DNA from: Dehalococcoidia bacterium
Lineage (GTDB): Bacteria; Chloroflexota; Dehalococcoidia; Lucifugimonadales; Lucifugimonadaceae
DNA: 45,449 bases
Assembly: GCA_022451965.1 (NCBI GenBank)
Contig: JAKUNJ010000003.1
Coordinates: 1 to 45,449 of the forward strand
Direction of reading: 5' to 3'
Shown: positions 42,118 through 45,449 of the stretch, one piece after another
Layout of the letters: every line of letters begins with the position of its first letter
Numbering within the stretch: the stretch's first letter is position 1
Program-made: the position numbers and the translations under genes
The notes under the pieces: generated by a model
Seen by the model: only the letters and a program-made list of their open reading frames with translations
The model's database searches: none
Told to the model about the DNA's origin: nothing

Positions 42118-43653
42118 TTATTCCCACTCTATTGTTCCTGGAGGTTTTGATGTTATGTCATATACCACTCTGTTTATTCCATCAACTTCATTAATAATTC
42201 TAGATGAAATTGAAGAAAGAACTTCATAGGGGATTTTAGACCAATCAGCTGTCATAGCATCTTTTGAATTTACCGCTCTTATTGCTATACAATCTTGATA
42301 AGTCCTATTATCTCCCATAACACCAACGCTTTGAATGTTTGTTAAAACTGCAAAAGCTTGCCAAATCTCATCATATAATTCAGCTTTTTTTATTTCATCT
42401 ATAAATATATGATCTGCTTCTCTTAATATGTTTAATTTTTGTTTAGTTATCTTGCCAATAATTCTTATAGCTAAACCTGGTCCTGGGAATGGATGTCTTT
42501 CTATAATTTCTTTATCTATTCCAAGCTCATATCCAATATCTCTTACCTCATCTTTGAAGTGTAACTTAAGAGGTTCAAGAAGCTTAAGATTCATTTTTTC
42601 AGGAAGCCCACCCACATTATGATGACTTTTTATAACAACTTGATGACCATTTTTAGTAACAGCAGATTCAACTATATCTGAGTAGAGTGTACCTTGAGCA
42701 AGGTATTTTACATCATCAATTTTTTTTGCTTCTTTTTCAAATACGTCTATAAACTCTTTTCCTATTATTTTTCTTTTCTTTTCAGGATCAATTATATTTT
42801 TTAATTTATTTAGAAAATTCTCTCTTGCATCAACCTTAATTATATTCAACCCTAAACTGTTCTTAAGGAAATTCATAACATCTTCTGATTCTCCTTTTCT
42901 TAGTAATCCATTATCTACAAAAATAGATGTTAATTTATTTCCAATTGCTTTGTGTATTAAGGTTGCAGTTATACTTGAATCGACTCCTCCTGAAATTCCA
43001 CAAATAACTTTATTGTCCTGAACTTCATTTTTTATATTTTCTATAGATTTATCGATAAAATTTCTTGCAGTCCAATTATTTGAAGTATTGCAAATATTAA
43101 TAGCAAAATTTTCTAAAATTTTATTACCGTAGGCTGTATTATCAACTTCTGGATGAAATTGAACTCCATAAATTAAGTCTTTTTCAAATGCAGCACAAAA
43201 TGAATTATCAGTTTTTCCAATTATCTTAAAATTTTGCGGTAGATTTATTATTTTATCTTCATGACTCATCCAAACATTAATATTTTTAGGAATACCAGAA
43301 AATAATTTAGAATCTTCTTTAATACTTAGGATGGAGTTACCGTATTCTCTTTTTTGGGTTTTTTCTACTTTACCACTTTGATTTATTGCTAATAATTGCA
43401 TCCCATAGCATATACCAAGAATTGGTTTGTTACTTTCCATTACCCAATCAGGAATATTTGGAGAATTATCATCAAAAACACTATTAGGACCTCCAGATAA
43501 AATAAATCCTTTTATATCTCTATCTTCAAAAAAAGATTTATCTATTTCAGGATTTACTAGATCACAAAATACATTTTTTTCTCTTAATCTTCTAGAAATT
43601 AGTCTTGTATATTGTGATCCGTAATCAAAAATTACAATTGTGGCTTGCTTCAA
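42118..43653 (-). CDS. guaA: GMP synthase (glutamine-hydrolysing)
   Basis: GuaA aminates XMP to GMP. The 511-aa protein has the class I glutamine amidotransferase domain (FDYGSQYTRLISRRLRE; nucleophile Cys in ILGICYGMQLL; His/Glu in VQFHPEVDNT). The ATP-pyrophosphatase domain has the P-loop GISGGVDSSITATLIH, followed by the dimerisation domain with RHPFPGPGLAIRIIG and the C-terminal DITSKPPGTIEWE. The start is TTG. It heads the purine operon, divergent from tsaC with 58 bp between them. Confidence 0.98.
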   Translation of the reverse strand: MKQATIVIFDYGSQYTRLISRRLREKNVFCDLVNPEIDKSFFEDRDIKGFILSGGPNSVFDDNSPNIPDWVMESNKPILGICYGMQLLAINQSGKVEKTQKREYGNSILSIKEDSKLFSGIPKNINVWMSHEDKIINLPQNFKIIGKTDNSFCAAFEKDLIYGVQFHPEVDNTAYGNKILENFAINICNTSNNWTARNFIDKSIENIKNEVQDNKVICGISGGVDSSITATLIHKAIGNKLTSIFVDNGLLRKGESEDVMNFLKNSLGLNIIKVDARENFLNKLKNIIDPEKKRKIIGKEFIDVFEKEAKKIDDVKYLAQGTLYSDIVESAVTKNGHQVVIKSHHNVGGLPEKMNLKLLEPLKLHFKDEVRDIGYELGIDKEIIERHPFPGPGLAIRIIGKITKQKLNILREADHIFIDEIKKAELYDEIWQAFAVLTNIQSVGVMGDNRTYQDCIAIRAVNSKDAMTADWSKIPYEVLSSISSRIINEVDGINRVVYDITSKPPGTIEWE

Positions 43654-43711
43654 ATCTAACTCGGTTTAAATTTTTATATAAAATTATAGAATAAAGGTAA
43701 AAATTGTAAAT

Positions 43712-44332
43712 TTGAAGATAGAAAAAAATAAAAATATATTAATAGACCAAATCGTTGAAAAGTTATCTAATGGTAAGGTTTGTATTTTGCCTACAGATAC
43801 GTTTTACTCTTTATCAGTAGTTGCAGATAATTCATTAGCTATAAAAAATCTTTTTAAGATAAAAAAAAGAGATTTAAATAAACCTATTCCTCTGCTAATT
43901 TCAAGTTTAAGAGATGTAGAGAGGTATTGTGATATATCATCCCAAAGGCTTAATAAATTGGCTGATAAATTTTGGCCAGGGCCGCTAACTATTGTTCTAC
44001 CAATAATGAATGATTTTCCAAAAGAAATAAATAACGGTTCAGGATATTTAGGGGTTAGAGTACCAAATCATTCATTTACCCAAAAAATAATTGAATCTCT
44101 AGGAAGACCAATAACAGGTACTTCTGCAAATATAAGTGGTGTTGCTCCCACAAAAGATATAAACCAAATCAAATTAACTTTTAGTAAAAAAGTTTCTGAA
44201 ATCACTGAAATAGATTGTGGATCAGAAACTCTTTCTTCCACCGTAATAAAGATTGACAATGATGAGTCCGAAATAGATATTTTAAGAGAAGGTCCAGTAA
44301 CTTTAGAAAAAATAAAAGAAGTAATTGATTAA
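43712..44332 (+). CDS. tsaC: L-threonylcarbamoyladenylate synthase (TsaC/Sua5/YrdC)
   Basis: This enzyme makes the threonylcarbamoyl-AMP used for t6A37 of tRNA. The 206-aa length fits TsaC (no Sua5 C-terminal domain). VCILPTDTFYSLS is the first conserved strand, IKKRDLNKPIPLLIS the KRxxxKP motif, FWPGPLTIVLP and LGVRVPNH the core, and ITGTSANISGVAPT the substrate pocket. The start is uncertain: TTG at 43712 lacks a near ribosome site, while AAGG at 43694 would better suit an unusual ATT at 43703. Its product is the substrate path for MtaB, also in this window. Confidence 0.93.
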   Translation: MKIEKNKNILIDQIVEKLSNGKVCILPTDTFYSLSVVADNSLAIKNLFKIKKRDLNKPIPLLISSLRDVERYCDISSQRLNKLADKFWPGPLTIVLPIMNDFPKEINNGSGYLGVRVPNHSFTQKIIESLGRPITGTSANISGVAPTKDINQIKLTFSKKVSEITEIDCGSETLSSTVIKIDNDESEIDILREGPVTLEKIKEVID

Positions 44333-44342
44333 ATAAAAAAAG

Positions 44343-45302
44343 ATGATGAATTTCATACCAACCTTAACTTCAGTACTAAATAAAGAAGATCTCGGATTGT
44401 ATAAGATGATGAAATATCATTTTGGTCTCGAGAATAATTCTGAGAATTCACCTAAACAAAATTTTCCCCTTGGTACTATCGCTCAAATATTTTCAGAGCA
44501 TTTTGAAGTAAATAATAAAATATCTTATTCAGTATCAGCATCAATTGAATTACTAAATGCATCTTTTGAGGTTCATGAGGATGTTAGAAATGGTAACACT
44601 GAAAGATTTGAAAAAGAGTCATTATGGTGGAAATATGGGCCAGCTCAAGCAATAAATGTAGGAGATGGTTTCCAGGCTTTATCAAGATCAGTATTATTAG
44701 ATATTGCAGATGGTTTTGATAATTCCGAATCTTTATTAAGTATAATTTCTAATTTTGATGGAAGCATAATAAAGATATGTGAATCCGAAAATTATGAACT
44801 TGATCTTCAAGAAAAACCAATAACAACAATTGATGATTACCTAAGATTAGCTGAGCATAAGCTTGGAACATTATTGCTCTTAACTATGACAACTCCTATG
44901 ATTCTTAGTAAATCAGATTTGGATACTCCTAATGAACTTTCAAAGAACCTAATGACTTATGAAAAAATTAGGCAAGATATAGACTTTTTTAGAGATGATT
45001 CACCAAAAGATTCAGCAAAATTTGGCGGAATTCTTTCAAAAAATAAGCCACTGCCTGTAATACTCGTATTTCAAAAAGGAAATCCAACTCAAAAAAGAAA
45101 AATTGGAGAAATCTATCTAGACAGGATTATTGATCCAAAAAAAATTCCTGAAATAAAAAAATTATGTATTGAATTAGATACCATAAACGATTCGAAAGAA
45201 ATGGCTAATGATTACAAAAAAAAGTCTGAATTAGGGTTAGATCATCTAGGTTTTTCTAAATCAAGTAAGATTGAAATTTTTGAGAATATTAGCCTCTTGT
45301 AA
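44343..45302 (+). CDS. Polyprenyl synthetase-like protein with degenerate active site
   Basis: A 319-aa all-helical protein that aligns by eye with short-chain trans-prenyl synthases. SASIELLNASFEVHEDVRNGN-x-x-R occupies the place of ELxHxxSLxHDDIxDxxxxRRG, SLWWKYGPAQAINVGDGFQAL matches the W-x-x-x-G-xx-QAIN-xGD region, and ICESENYELDL aligns with the cEGQxxDL segment. The first Asp-rich motif (DDxxD) is reduced to HEDVRNGN and the second (DDxxD) to QDIDFFRDD; the Lys of GKT reads HKLG. It may be catalytically altered or a non-catalytic subunit. It is 10 nt downstream of tsaC. Confidence 0.75.
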   Translation: MMNFIPTLTSVLNKEDLGLYKMMKYHFGLENNSENSPKQNFPLGTIAQIFSEHFEVNNKISYSVSASIELLNASFEVHEDVRNGNTERFEKESLWWKYGPAQAINVGDGFQALSRSVLLDIADGFDNSESLLSIISNFDGSIIKICESENYELDLQEKPITTIDDYLRLAEHKLGTLLLLTMTTPMILSKSDLDTPNELSKNLMTYEKIRQDIDFFRDDSPKDSAKFGGILSKNKPLPVILVFQKGNPTQKRKIGEIYLDRIIDPKKIPEIKKLCIELDTINDSKEMANDYKKKSELGLDHLGFSKSSKIEIFENISLL

Positions 45303-45391
45303 GTTGTAATAATGGTAAAAATTATGTTAGTAAATCTAAAAATAAATAAGCCAATAACGCAAAACAAACTAAAACACAAAAAAAGACACCA

Positions 45392-45449
45392 ATGGCACAA
45401 GAAGCTAACGAAGCGATACGTCCTACTAAAATTGATACTAAAACCGTAA
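45392..45449 (+). CDS. Possible start of a further gene, truncated by the window edge
   Basis: An ATG at 45392 opens a frame (MAQEANEAIRPTKIDTKTV) that runs off the end of the window. The G+C content rises here and the composition becomes coding-like after ~90 nt of A-rich spacer. There is no strong Shine-Dalgarno. A competing 45-codon frame starts at 45312 and ends exactly at 45449, but its lysine-rich product looks random. No function can be assigned. Confidence 0.4.
   Translation, partial: MAQEANEAIRPTKIDTKTV

Noticed and set aside
45312-45449. A 45-codon plus-strand frame after the prenyl-synthase-like gene
   Set aside because: The product is lysine-rich and random-looking; the overlapping frame from 45392 has a more gene-like N terminus.
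1-45449. CRISPR array, prophage, insertion sequence, toxin-antitoxin or restriction cluster
   Set aside because: No regularly spaced repeats, transposase, capsid/portal/terminase or methylase genes were seen; the only tandem repeats are the two units at 27884-28129.

Overview
The window looks like a chromosomal segment of a small, AT-rich (by eye roughly 30% GC), free-living marine-type bacterium. The gene mix suggests a streamlined Chloroflexota lineage of the SAR202 type: RraA, HpaI aldolases, CaiB CoA-transferase, crotonase, Ldh_2, aldo/keto reductases and UMF1-type MFS next to ordinary housekeeping genes. This placement is an inference from gene content and was not checked by phylogeny. 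Packing is very tight: several convergent neighbours overlap at their 3' ends, operon genes overlap by 1-17 nt, and TTG starts are common. No phage, IS element or CRISPR array was seen.

Layout. 1-1573: the end of a UMF1-like MFS gene meets a second MFS exporter tail to tail. 1574-2104: AT-rich intergenic DNA with a 13-bp inverted repeat. 2105-12430: an unknown 193-aa protein, then a minus-strand run xerC/D - cytidylate-kinase-like - small membrane protein - uvrC, then lgt, recJ, fabF, mtaB and a metallo-beta-lactamase-fold hydrolase. 12642-14902: pepA and an RraA-like aldolase. 14914-15071: tRNA-His and tRNA-Arg. 15113-18436: a large RecB-like nuclease / RNase H / helicase fusion (TM0106 type). 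18840-30337: an accessory catabolic stretch with a LysE exporter, class V aminotransferase, two aldo/keto reductases, an EamA permease, a D-2-hydroxyacid dehydrogenase, two HpaI-type aldolases, CaiB CoA-transferase, crotonase and Ldh_2 oxidoreductase. 30445-35873: histidine operon hisZ-hisG-hisD-hisC-hisB. 43653-35870 (minus): purine operon guaA-purD-HAD phosphatase-purB-purC, then a DUF3105/DsbB/TlpA thiol-redox cassette, then purS. 43712 to the end: tsaC, a degenerate polyprenyl-synthase-like gene and the start of one more gene.

The least explained DNA is in the gene-poor gaps at 18437-18839, 25472-25649 and 27681-28327. Two of them share a 59-nt element whose 11-bp closing helix is complete only on the minus strand, through G.U pairs, and the third gap carries part of it. 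All three gaps carry the 8-mer CTGGGAAA. At 27815-28170 a promoter-like sequence leads into two tandem ~125-127-bp repeats and then the 59-nt element with a U-run. This is the best candidate here for an undescribed RNA or a decaying micro-protein repeat. Other items worth a look are long-form HisG co-encoded with HisZ, the cysteine-bearing DUF3105-DsbB-TlpA cassette inside the purine operon, and the prenyl-synthase homologue lacking its Asp-rich motif.
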